A DNA stretch of 19,381 bases from JBLHUT01 sp047629975 (lineage in GTDB: Bacteria; Pseudomonadota; Alphaproteobacteria; Rhodobacterales; Rhodobacteraceae). Below the pieces are notes generated by a model that saw only the letters and a list, made by a program, of their open reading frames with translations, was not told the DNA's origin and made no database searches. A program made the position numbers and the translations under genes. The stretch spans positions 1 to 19,381 of the forward strand of contig JBLHUT010000030.1 of assembly GCA_047629975.1 (NCBI GenBank), given 5' to 3'. Positions 7,618 to 14,680 of this stretch are shown here, one piece after another; within the stretch, counting starts at the first letter, position 1, and every line of letters starts with the position of its first letter.

Positions 7618-7802
7618 TAAAGTTTATCAACGGCTTGTTGCGGCTGCGACGCGGTCCTTGGGAAATGCTGGCGACAATCCTGATCGCGGCAGGGGTCGTC
7701 ATGCTGATGCAGCCCTTCGTATTGGTGATCTATAGCTACTCCTTCATCGTCACCCTTGTTGGCACGGTAATGTTCATCATCGTCAGTCATTTTCCGGAGT
7801 AA
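7614..7802 (+). CDS. Small two-span membrane protein within the sugar ABC operon
   Basis: This 62-residue protein has no function I can name. It starts inside the ATGA that ends permease 2, with GGAGCGG upstream, and stops three bases before the next gene, so it is tightly built into the operon. The N-terminus is basic (MIKFINGLLRLRRGP), then come two hydrophobic segments at about residues 17-38 and 40-58, ending HFPE. Positive-inside placement suggests that the N-terminus is cytoplasmic. Some glycerol/polyol importers (the rhizobial glp operon) also encode a small membrane protein (GlpU) between permeases and other components, but I see no sequence match to it. A role as an assembly or accessory subunit of this importer is inference from position only. 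Confidence 0.8.
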   Translation: MIKFINGLLRLRRGPWEMLATILIAAGVVMLMQPFVLVIYSYSFIVTLVGTVMFIIVSHFPE

Positions 7803-7805
7803 CCC

Positions 7806-8903
7806 ATGGCACAGATACGAATTGAAAACGTGCGCAAGGACTTCGGGTCGTTCAACGCGGTAAAGTCGTCCAGCTTCACGATCGAAGACGGAGAGTTCTT
7901 TATGTTGTTGGGGCCATCGGGCTGCGGCAAGACGACGACGTTGCGCATGATGGCCGGACTAGAACTCCCGACCAGCGGTGAAATCTATATCGACGGCGAA
8001 GAAGTCGGTCAAAAGCCTGCCAGTCAGCGCGATATTGCTTTTGTGTTCCAGATGTTCGCGCTCTATCCGCATATGAATGTCGGCAAAAACATCAGCTATC
8101 CACTGCTTTGCCAAGGCATGCCCAAGGCGCAGGTCAAGAAGAAGGTGGGCGAGATTGCCGAGATTCTGGGGATCACCGATATCCTTTCCAAGCCCGTCGG
8201 TGGTTTGTCGGGGGGCGACCGACAGCGTGTGGCTCTTGGTCGTGCAATCGTGCGCAATCCCAAGGCATTCTTTATGGACGAGCCTCTGGGGGCGCTTGAC
8301 GCCGAGTTCCGTGAGCACATGTCAGAAGAGCTGCGCGCGCTGCACGACCGGATGGGCGCCACAACCGTTTACGTGACCCACGATCAGCTCGAGGCCATGC
8401 AAATGGGCGACAAGATCGTCGTGATGAACCACGGGGTCGTCGAGCAATTTGGCGTGCCACAAGATATCTATGACTGGCCCGCAACCAAGTTCGTGGCACA
8501 GTTCATCGGATCACCGTCGATGAACTTCCTGAACTTTGAGGGAGTTGCGGCCAACGGTGCATCCGAAGTCCTGTTGGATCACATCAGGATCAAGGTGCCG
8601 CAGGTGCTTGAGGGAGCCAAAGGAAAATTGACCTTCGGCATCCGCCCCGAACATGTCCGGCTTGACGATTCTGCTCCTTACCGGGGCCGTGTCACGGCGA
8701 CAGAGTATCTGGGCACGACGCAGATTGTCTTGTTGGATACGCCCAACGGCGTTGTGAAATCGCGGGTCGCATCGTCGGATGTCGTGCGGGTGGGGCAGAC
8801 AACGGGTCTGTCATTCGACCCGCGTACCGTGACGATCTTTAACGATCAATCCGGCAAGGCGCTGCTAAGCCATGCCAACAAAGGAGTGTTGGCGCATGGC
8901 TGA
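7806..8903 (+). CDS. Sugar ABC transporter ATP-binding protein 1 (MalK/UgpC-like)
   Basis: This is a 365-residue cytoplasmic ATPase of the importer. Visible motifs are Walker A GPSGCGKT (36-43), Q-loop Gln82 in FVFQMFALYP, signature LSGGD (134-138, where most relatives have LSGGQ), Walker B FFMDEP (155-160) and the H-loop His192 in THDQ. The C-terminal third is the TOBE/OB regulatory domain, with GIRPEHVRL, and with EYLG and TTQIVLL in the second half. It starts three bases after the small membrane protein gene and overlaps the second ATPase by eight bases. Two different ATPase genes in one operon suggest a heterodimeric motor, as in the rhizobial glycerol importer with GlpS and GlpT. Confidence 0.95.
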   Translation: MAQIRIENVRKDFGSFNAVKSSSFTIEDGEFFMLLGPSGCGKTTTLRMMAGLELPTSGEIYIDGEEVGQKPASQRDIAFVFQMFALYPHMNVGKNISYPLLCQGMPKAQVKKKVGEIAEILGITDILSKPVGGLSGGDRQRVALGRAIVRNPKAFFMDEPLGALDAEFREHMSEELRALHDRMGATTVYVTHDQLEAMQMGDKIVVMNHGVVEQFGVPQDIYDWPATKFVAQFIGSPSMNFLNFEGVAANGASEVLLDHIRIKVPQVLEGAKGKLTFGIRPEHVRLDDSAPYRGRVTATEYLGTTQIVLLDTPNGVVKSRVASSDVVRVGQTTGLSFDPRTVTIFNDQSGKALLSHANKGVLAHG

Positions 8904-9891
8904 AGTGACCCTGACCGGTGTCTCGAAATCCTTTGGTTCTGACGTTGCCTTGGAAGATGTGACGATGACCATTCCGGACGGATCGTTCGTTGTGCTGCTT
9001 GGTCCGACGGGAGCGGGCAAAACGACAACGCTGCGGATGGTGTCCGGTCTGGATAAACCCGATGCGGGTGTTATCAAAATTGGCGGGCGCGATATGGCGC
9101 GGTTTACGCCTGCGCAACGCGATGTCGCAATGGTGTTCCAGCAGTATTCCCTTTATCCGCATCTGACCGTGCGCCAGAACCTCGAATTTCCGTTGAAATC
9201 GCCAATTCTGAAGACACCGCAGGGCGAGATTGACCGCAAAGTCGGCGAAGTGGCCGAGGTTCTGCAAATCAGCCACAAACTTGACAACAAGGCGACGGCT
9301 CTGTCGGGTGGTGAAATGCAGCGCGTGTCTATCGGGCGTGCGCTGGTGCGTGATCCGTCGGTCTATTTGATGGATGAGCCGCTGAGTTCACTGGATGCAA
9401 AACTGCGGTCGGACTTACGGATAGAGTTGAAGAATATTCAGGCCAATTCCGGCGCGACCCTGCTTTATGTAACCCACGACCAGATTGAAGCCATGACAAT
9501 GGCGACACATGTGGGTGTTCTGGATCATGGACGATTGGTTCAGTTCGGTAGCCCGCGCGAGATTTACGAGAACCCCGTCAGTGTTTATTCTGCCAGCCGC
9601 CTGGGCCAGCCACGCATCAACGTGGTGCCTGCGGATATCTTTGGCGGGGCGCCGCAAGGAGCGGTTTCGATCGGGTTGCGCCCAGAACATATCGTGCAAG
9701 GCGAAGGCGAGGACAGCTTTGTCCAGAGGGTCGAGCATCTTGGCGACCAAACCCGTTTGCATCTGTCGTTCAAAAACAATGACCTGATTACGGTCACTGA
9801 CGCCCACACCGCACTCAAAGGGGGCGACATCGTTAAAATCCGCCCCGAAAAACCGTTCTATTTCGACGCCGCTGGCGCACGAATGGCCTGA
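8896..9891 (+). CDS. Sugar ABC transporter ATP-binding protein 2 (MalK/UgpC-like)
   Basis: This 331-residue ATPase is the likely partner of ATPase 1. Start ATG 8896 has AAGGAG (8881-8886) nine bases upstream; the frame extends to 8872 but that start lacks such a site. Motifs are Walker A GPTGAGKT (36-43), Gln82 in VFQQYSLYP, signature ALSGGE (135-140), Walker B LMDEP (158-162) and His194 in THDQ. Its C-terminal regulatory domain is shorter than that of ATPase 1 and carries GLRPEHIV. The signature ends SGGE where ATPase 1 has SGGD, so each nucleotide site of a heterodimer would combine different residues, but all catalytic motifs look intact in both. A GGGAGAG site follows its stop and leads into the kinase. 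Confidence 0.95.
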   Translation: MAEVTLTGVSKSFGSDVALEDVTMTIPDGSFVVLLGPTGAGKTTTLRMVSGLDKPDAGVIKIGGRDMARFTPAQRDVAMVFQQYSLYPHLTVRQNLEFPLKSPILKTPQGEIDRKVGEVAEVLQISHKLDNKATALSGGEMQRVSIGRALVRDPSVYLMDEPLSSLDAKLRSDLRIELKNIQANSGATLLYVTHDQIEAMTMATHVGVLDHGRLVQFGSPREIYENPVSVYSASRLGQPRINVVPADIFGGAPQGAVSIGLRPEHIVQGEGEDSFVQRVEHLGDQTRLHLSFKNNDLITVTDAHTALKGGDIVKIRPEKPFYFDAAGARMA

Positions 9892-9902
9892 AGGGAGAGA
9901 CC

Positions 9903-11522
9903 ATGAAGCAGTTTATCAACAAGAAAGAAGATATGGTCACCGAGGCCATCGACGGTATCATCGCCGCGTCTGGTGGTGCGCTGACACGTCTGGACGGTTA
10001 CCCGCATATTCGCGTTGTCGTGCGCACTGACTGGGACAGATCGAAGGTGGCGCTGGTGACAGGCGGCGGGTCGGGGCATGAACCTGCACATGCGGGTTTC
10101 GTCGGCAAGGGCATGGTAACGGCCGCGGTTTGCGGTGATGTCTTTGCCTCGCCTTCCGCGGACGCTGTGCTGGCGGGTATTCTGGCTGTGACGGGGCCTG
10201 CGGGCTGCTTGCTGATTGTCAAGAATTACACCGGCGACAGGTTGAACTTCGGGCTTGCGGCTGAGCGCGCACGGGCCTTCGGGCACAAGGTCAGCATGGT
10301 CATTGTCGATGATGACGTCGCCTTGCCCGATTTGCCGCAAGCGCGCGGTTTGGCTGCAACGTTGTTTGTTCACAAGATCGCCGGGGCCATGGCTGAAAAC
10401 GGGGCCAACCTTCAGGCTTGCACGCTTGCCGCGGAGCGGGTCATCAAAAACAGCCGCAGCATCGGCATGTCGCTCGATACGTGTACCGTGCCCGGATCTC
10501 CCAAGGAAAACCGCATCCCGCACGGAATGGCCGAACTGGGTCTGGGTATCCACGGCGAGGCGGGGGTGGAGCAGATCGCTTCCAGCGGCGCACACGATGC
10601 CGTTGAGAAGGTCACCGAGAAACTTGCCGCGACCATGCGAAAGGTTCCCCATGTCGCCTTGGTGAACAACCTTGGCGGCGCATCTGTGCTCGAGATGTCG
10701 ATACTGACCCGCAATCTGCTTGCGTCACCGGTGGGGCGACATATCCGGATGATTGTCGGGCCGGCTGCGATGATGACGGCGCTTGATATGCACGGGTTCT
10801 CTATCTCGGTGATGGAGCTTTCTACAGACGACGAAGAACTGCTTATGCAAGGCGTGCAGGTCGCAGGCTGGCCCGGTTGCAAATCCATATCCACTCCTGC
10901 GATCCTGCCGCTGCCTGACGGGTTGTCGCCGGTGCGCGCACCGGCATCTGCGCATGCGCAGACCAAGGCGTTTCTGATGGCGTGTTGCGACATCCTGATT
11001 GCCTCCGAAAGTGACCTGAATGCTCTTGATGCGAAATCGGGGGACGGAGATACCGGCTCTACCCTCGCAACCGCCGGGCGGGCATTGATCGAGGCGATGG
11101 ACACTCTGCCGCTGGCGGATCAAACCCAGCTTTACCGCGCCATCGGGCTTGAATTGAGCCAGACAATGGGCGGCTCGTCGGGCGTGCTGCTTGCGATCTT
11201 CTTTGCGGCGGCCGGCGATGCGTCAGCATCGGGTAAATCCATGCGCGAAGCCTTGCAGGAGGGGCTTGCACGCATGCGACAGATTGGCGGGGCCAATCCG
11301 GGGGACCGCACGATGGTCGATGCCCTTTTGCCCGCGCTTGATGCCCTGCAATTCGGCCTACCCCAAGCAGCAGCCGCTGCGCGCAAGGGTGCGTTGTATA
11401 CAGCGACCCTGACCACGGCAAAGGCTGGACGCGCCACCTATATCAATGCCGAACAGTTGGAGGGCCATGTCGATCCGGGCGCCGAAGCCGTTGCGCGTCT
11501 GTTCGAGCATTTGGCGACATGA
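9903..11522 (+). CDS. dhaK: Single-chain ATP-dependent dihydroxyacetone kinase (DhaK-DhaL fusion)
   Basis: This 539-residue enzyme phosphorylates dihydroxyacetone (or a close keto-sugar) to dihydroxyacetone phosphate with ATP. The N-terminal DhaK domain (about 1-330) has the substrate loop GGGSGHEPAHAGFVG (54-68) and ELGLGIHGEAG, in which His217 corresponds to the histidine that binds the substrate carbonyl covalently in DhaK proteins. After a linker (about 335-355), the DhaL domain carries the Mg-ATP motif KSGDGDTGST (378-387). The length and single-chain layout match the ATP-dependent enzymes of Citrobacter and eukaryotes, not the phosphotransferase-dependent three-subunit form. It starts 11 bases after ATPase 2, behind a GGGAGAG site, and is the only metabolic enzyme of the operon. 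Related kinases act on erythrulose, so a tetrulose substrate is an alternative, though the isomerases that would then be expected are missing here. Confidence 0.95.
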   Translation: MKQFINKKEDMVTEAIDGIIAASGGALTRLDGYPHIRVVVRTDWDRSKVALVTGGGSGHEPAHAGFVGKGMVTAAVCGDVFASPSADAVLAGILAVTGPAGCLLIVKNYTGDRLNFGLAAERARAFGHKVSMVIVDDDVALPDLPQARGLAATLFVHKIAGAMAENGANLQACTLAAERVIKNSRSIGMSLDTCTVPGSPKENRIPHGMAELGLGIHGEAGVEQIASSGAHDAVEKVTEKLAATMRKVPHVALVNNLGGASVLEMSILTRNLLASPVGRHIRMIVGPAAMMTALDMHGFSISVMELSTDDEELLMQGVQVAGWPGCKSISTPAILPLPDGLSPVRAPASAHAQTKAFLMACCDILIASESDLNALDAKSGDGDTGSTLATAGRALIEAMDTLPLADQTQLYRAIGLELSQTMGGSSGVLLAIFFAAAGDASASGKSMREALQEGLARMRQIGGANPGDRTMVDALLPALDALQFGLPQAAAAARKGALYTATLTTAKAGRATYINAEQLEGHVDPGAEAVARLFEHLAT

Positions 11523-11527
11523 TCCCT

Positions 11528-11567
11528 GAGCCGCCCCGTCGCTTTCACCCAAGCGACGGGGCGGCTC
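11528..11567 (+). terminator. 17-bp hairpin terminator of the sugar operon
   Basis: GAGCCGCCCCGTCGCTT (11528-11544) pairs perfectly with AAGCGACGGGGCGGCTC (11551-11567) around a TCACCC loop. It starts six bases past the kinase stop. No U-run follows, which is common in GC-rich alphaproteobacteria. It marks the end of the operon. Confidence 0.88.
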
Positions 11568-11686
11568 AAAGGCAACGATCTCGGTTAAACTTTGACGCGC
11601 TCTGGCGGTCTGCTTCTTTGTGAAGTGGTCCGGCAAAACAGGACAGCGTTCTAAGATGTATCCAACCTTGAAGACGGGATACAAAA

Positions 11687-11964
11687 ATGACGAAGAGATA
11701 CAGTTTTTCAGACAAGTTCAAAGCGACTGTGTCGCTTGAGGCGTTGCGCGGTGACAAGACGGCGTAAGAGATTGCAGCGAAGCATAAGATCCATCCAACG
11801 CAGGTGACGACGTGGAAACGACAGGCGATTGACGGCCTGATTGGGGTGTTCTCCGACAAGGTCGGAGAGCCGAGTATAGCGAAGCCGAAGTCAAAGAACT
11901 GCATGCCAAGATCGGTAAGCTGGCGGTCGAAAACGATTGTTTGTCACAAGGGCTGAAGCGATGA
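11687..11964 (+). pseudogene. IS3 OrfA, nonsense plus frameshift
   Basis: OrfA is the DNA-binding half of the IS3 transposase. From ATG 11687 it reads MTKRYSFSDKFKATVSLEAL, the usual start, then GDKTA and a TAA at 11765-11767 where relatives have a glutamine codon. The helix-turn-helix continues (EIAAKHKIHPTQVTTWKRQA). Around 11868-11875 one base is missing and the end (EYSEAEVKELHAKIGKLAVE, then NDCLSQGLKR) resumes in another frame, stopping at 11962-11964 in the normal ATGA overlap with orfB. Two independent lesions mean that it is inactive. Confidence 0.88.
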
Positions 11965-12852
11965 GCCCGAGCGAACGCAAATCGATGATCAATCGTGATC
12001 GCACAGATCTGAGCCTAACCAAGCAGTGCAAGCGGCTCAAGATCAGCCGGTCGTCGCTGTATTACGTGCCTGTTGGCGTGACTGCTGAAACGCTGGAGCT
12101 GATGAATGAGATCGATCGGGTGTTCACCAAATATCCGTTCTTTGTCAGCCGCAAGATCGCGGCTTACTCGCCGAGAAACGGGTTCCACGCTGGCCGCCAT
12201 CGTGTGCGGCGTCTGATGGGTGTCATGGGCTTGCAGGCAATCTATAAAGGCCCAAACACGAGCAAGAAGCACCCGCAGCACCGGACTTATCCATACCTTT
12301 TACGAAAGCTGCCGATCACGCGTCCAAACCAAGTTTGGTGCAGCGACATTACCTACATTCCGGTGCGCCGTGGGTTCTTGTATCTCGTGGCGATAATGGA
12401 TTGGGCGACGCGTAAGGTGCTGGCGTGGCGGCTGTCGAACACGCTGGACGCCAGCTTCTGCGTTGACGCATTGAACGAGGCCATCTCCTAATACGGCAAG
12501 CCGGAAATCATGAACACAGACCAAGGGTCGCAGTTCACCGGTGCCGCTTGGATCACCACGTTGACCGACGCTCACGTCAAAATCTCGATGCCTCTCGGTG
12601 TTTGCTTGCAAACACCTGCTGGTAATAGACGGACGGGGGCGATGTCTCGAAAATATTTTCAACGAACGCCTTTGGCGATCACTGAAACAGGAGGCCGTAT
12701 ACCTGCATGAATTGCAGGACGGGTTCCACGCCAAAAGCGTGATCAACGAGTGGATTGGGTTCTACAACACTGAGCGGCCCCACACGGCCCTCGACAAACG
12801 ATCGCCTGACGACGCATTCTTCGACCTAGAACGAAACCAAAAGGCGGCATGA
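11961..12852 (+). pseudogene. IS3 OrfB (DDE integrase core), nonsense plus 37-bp insertion
   Basis: OrfB carries the DDE catalytic core. From ATG 11961 (MSPSERKSMINRDRTDLSLT) the protein runs through the HTH_21 region and the first catalytic Asp in VWCSDITYIPVR, to a TAA at 12489-12491 in NEAIS*YGKPE. The second Asp follows in MNTDQGSQFTG. After ISM a 37-base insertion (12591-12627) breaks the frame. The sequence then resumes exactly with DGRGRCLENIFNERLWRSLK, which holds the catalytic Glu 35 residues after the second Asp once the insertion is removed. The normal end GFYNTERPHTALDKRSPDDA leads to a TGA at 12850-12852. All DDE residues survive, but the gene is dead. Confidence 0.9.
12591..12627. 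repeat. 37-bp insertion with a perfect hairpin inside IS3 orfB
   Basis: Removing these 37 bases restores the conserved SMDGRGR reading exactly, so this is an insertion. It contains GGTGTTTGC (12597-12605), TT, GCAAACACC (12608-12616), a 9-bp perfect stem with a two-base gap. No obvious flanking duplication is visible. Confidence 0.75.
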
Positions 12853-12913
12853 AACCAAACAGATCACATCTTAGCTGAGCCGCAAACCTGTCCAGGGCAA
12901 TGGGACCACTTCA

Positions 12914-13163
12914 CGTTCGGGACGGTGGGTGACGATCAAACGGAACTGCGCGGGGGCGATGCCCTGCCGTTCGCTGACATCTTCTCCGATTGTGTGGCGC
13001 TTTGAGCAGCACCCACAGGTCACCTCGTCAGGCGCGATCACCTCTTTGAGGCGTGGCAAGTGTTTTGGCAGGACGCCGCGACCACGCGCGTGAGTTTGAT
13101 GCGTGCGTTGTTTTCGGCCTTGAGAAAATTGGTATCATCACGAAAATCAGCAGGGAAAGACAT
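12914..13163 (-). pseudogene. tnpC: IS66 TnpC transposase, truncated and internally deleted
   Basis: TnpC is the DDE transposase of IS66 elements. On the minus strand it starts at ATG 13161-13163 with MSFPADFRDDTNFLKAENNA, matching the usual N-terminal coiled-coil start. After about 28 codons most of the coiled coil is missing and the frame changes. It resumes as RGRGVLPKHLPRLKEVIAPD and then the zinc-binding-like CGCC, GEDVSERQGIAPAQFRLIV and THRPE. At this point the right end of the IS3 element (12914) cuts it off. The whole catalytic domain is absent. Confidence 0.85.
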
Positions 13164-13234
13164 GGGTATTCAGGATCGGAACCGCGCCTTAATCGTCCGC
13201 ACAAAACACTATTCAAGCATTCCGACGCAGCCAT

Positions 13235-13552
13235 CCGCCGCACACCCAGACCTGCGGAAAGCAGCATAAACTGTGCCCGATCAAGCTGCAAGACACCGCC
13301 GCGAATAGCCGGTCATTTGAACGCATTGTGCTCAAGTCGCATGTCGGTCGCGCCCAATCCGGTTCCGTCCCATCAGATCATCTTCAATCGATCTGCTTGC
13401 TTGTAGTGGAACACATAGGTCGCGCCGTCAAACGGCTTCGTTTGCAAATGCGAATGGCTTTGCACCAAGGCAGCCAAACTGCCGTACCCTTTGCGCAGGT
13501 CCACAGGTTTGGCCGCAACAAAGATCTGCACGCCGTGCGCCGGATGGATCAC
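13235..13552 (-). pseudogene. tnpB: IS66 TnpB accessory protein, two in-frame stops
   Basis: TnpB is a small accessory protein required by IS66 elements. From a GTG at 13550-13552, overlapping the tnpA stop, it reads MIHPAHGVQIFVAAKPVDLR with the hallmark DLRKG block, then LAALVQ and ATYVFHYKQADRLKMI. A TGA then interrupts before WDGTGLGATDMRLEHNAFK, and a second TGA comes before PAIRGGVLQLDRAQFMLL. All blocks are in one frame and in family order, so only point mutations have disabled it. The exact 3' end is unclear because the end of the protein is poorly conserved here. Confidence 0.85.
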
Positions 13553-13926
13553 AGCGCAACCACAACCTTGGCAATACGCGCCGCAGGCGAGCCTGCACCG
13601 CGCCGGATGCTCGCAACTCCTTCGAGCAACTCCAACGTGTCCGGATCAACCACAGGCTCATCCGGCAAGAGGACGCTCGGCTCTTCAATGGCTACCGGAA
13701 CAAAGGTATTGACCTCAAGATCAAGCGGGACAAATTTGCCCTCGTAAGCCATGCGATGCCATTCAGGCAGATGATTGGGCCGCATGGCGTGTCGACGCGC
13801 CGCTGCATTGACTGTCGCACTATCAACAAGTGTCACGGCCACAATTCTGGCCTTTAACTCTTTGGATCAGCGGCGGCACCTATGGCGGTCCTCGCCTGAA
13901 TTTGTGACAAGCTCCCTGAAATTCAT
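13549..13926 (-). pseudogene. tnpA: IS66 TnpA, single nonsense mutation at codon 20
   Basis: TnpA of IS66 is a small helix-turn-helix protein. From ATG 13924-13926 it reads MNFRELVTNSGEDRHRCRR, then TGA (13867-13869) where relatives have tryptophan (…HRRRW). It continues in frame with KELKARIVAVTLVDSATVNA, ARRHAMRPNHLPEWHRMAYE, and the C-terminal block SIRRGAGSPAARIAKVVVAL. The length of 126 codons is normal. Apart from the stop it looks intact, and its stop codon overlaps the GTG of tnpB as in active elements. The gene order tnpA-tnpB-tnpC is preserved. Confidence 0.85.
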
Positions 13927-13981
13927 GGCCAAGGGCCTCGCGAACCAAGGCGGATAGTTGAAGGCGGGGTCAAGCCCGCGC

Positions 13982-14680
13982 TTATGATTGTTTCGTGTCA
14001 CCTGCAACCCGGCCGTCTTCCATCGTGATAATCCGATCCGCCAGTTCGAGTATGCGATTGTCGTGCGTCACCATCACCGTTGTGGTTTGGCGCGCTGTCC
14101 CAAGAGCTTTGAGCATTTTGACGACATTCATTCCCGATACCTTGTCAAGCGCCGCAGTTGGTTCATCGGCAAACACGATTTCAGGATTTGACACCAGCGC
14201 CCGTGCGACCGCAACGCGCTGCTTTTGGCCACCGGAAAGACTGCCGGGCAAATAATCCATGCGATCGGCCAGCCCGACGATATCCAGCATATGGCGGGTT
14301 GCGGCCAGTTGGACTGTTGAGTTTCCTTGCCCGTGGACCTGCAGCCCCATCTGCACATTCTGGGTCGCGGTCAGGCTTTCGTGCAGGTTGTGGGCCTGAA
14401 AAATGAACCCCAAACGCCGCCTGAGAAGCGTTAATCGAGCATCGTACGCCCCGTTCAATTCGTGCCCAAGCAAACTTACGCTGCCGTCCTGCAAGTTGCG
14501 AAGGCATCCCATCAACGTCAGCAGCGTTGTTTTTCCCGATCCCGACGGCCCCATCAAAACCGTCAGACTGCCCCGAAAAATCTTTAGGTTGATGTCCCAG
14601 ATTGCCTGCTTTCTGGCTTCGCCCTTACCGAAGTAGTGGTTCAATCCGGATACAGTGATTGCACAATCCCGAGCGGTCAA
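13982..14680 (-). CDS. devA: DevA-like ABC exporter ATPase
   Basis: This 232-residue ATP-binding subunit belongs to the MacB/LolD/DevA group. Motifs are Walker A GPSGSGKT (about residues 44-51), Q-loop FIFQAHNLHESLT, signature LSGGQKQR, Walker B VFADEPTAALD and H-loop VTHD. The NLHESLT segment and short length are typical of DevA, the ATPase of the DevBCA exporter studied in cyanobacteria, where it drives glycolipid export through a TolC-like channel. The start is a TTG (14678-14680) overlapping the devC stop (TTGA), so it is translationally coupled and perhaps weakly initiated; no better ATG lies nearby. It ends 55 bases from the decayed IS66 tnpA. The cargo is unknown. Confidence 0.9.
   Translation of the reverse strand: MTARDCAITVSGLNHYFGKGEARKQAIWDINLKIFRGSLTVLMGPSGSGKTTLLTLMGCLRNLQDGSVSLLGHELNGAYDARLTLLRRRLGFIFQAHNLHESLTATQNVQMGLQVHGQGNSTVQLAATRHMLDIVGLADRMDYLPGSLSGGQKQRVAVARALVSNPEIVFADEPTAALDKVSGMNVVKMLKALGTARQTTTVMVTHDNRILELADRIITMEDGRVAGDTKQS

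Larger units (their letters stand above)
11620..12914 (+). mobile_element. Nearly full-length, inactivated IS3-family element with both ends
   Basis: The left end GTGAAGTGGTCC (11620-11631) is the inverse of the right end GGACCACTTCAC (12903-12914), and a further GGACAG block matches about ten bases inward on each side. The length, about 1.3 kb, is normal for IS3. Inside are orfA and orfB in the usual overlapping arrangement, both broken. I see no target-site duplication at the ends. The right end interrupts an IS66 tnpC on the other strand, so this element arrived later than the IS66 copy. Confidence 0.85.

Noticed and set aside
9858..10652. 264-codon minus-strand frame
   Set aside because: It is antisense to the dihydroxyacetone kinase and has no ribosome-binding site or domain.
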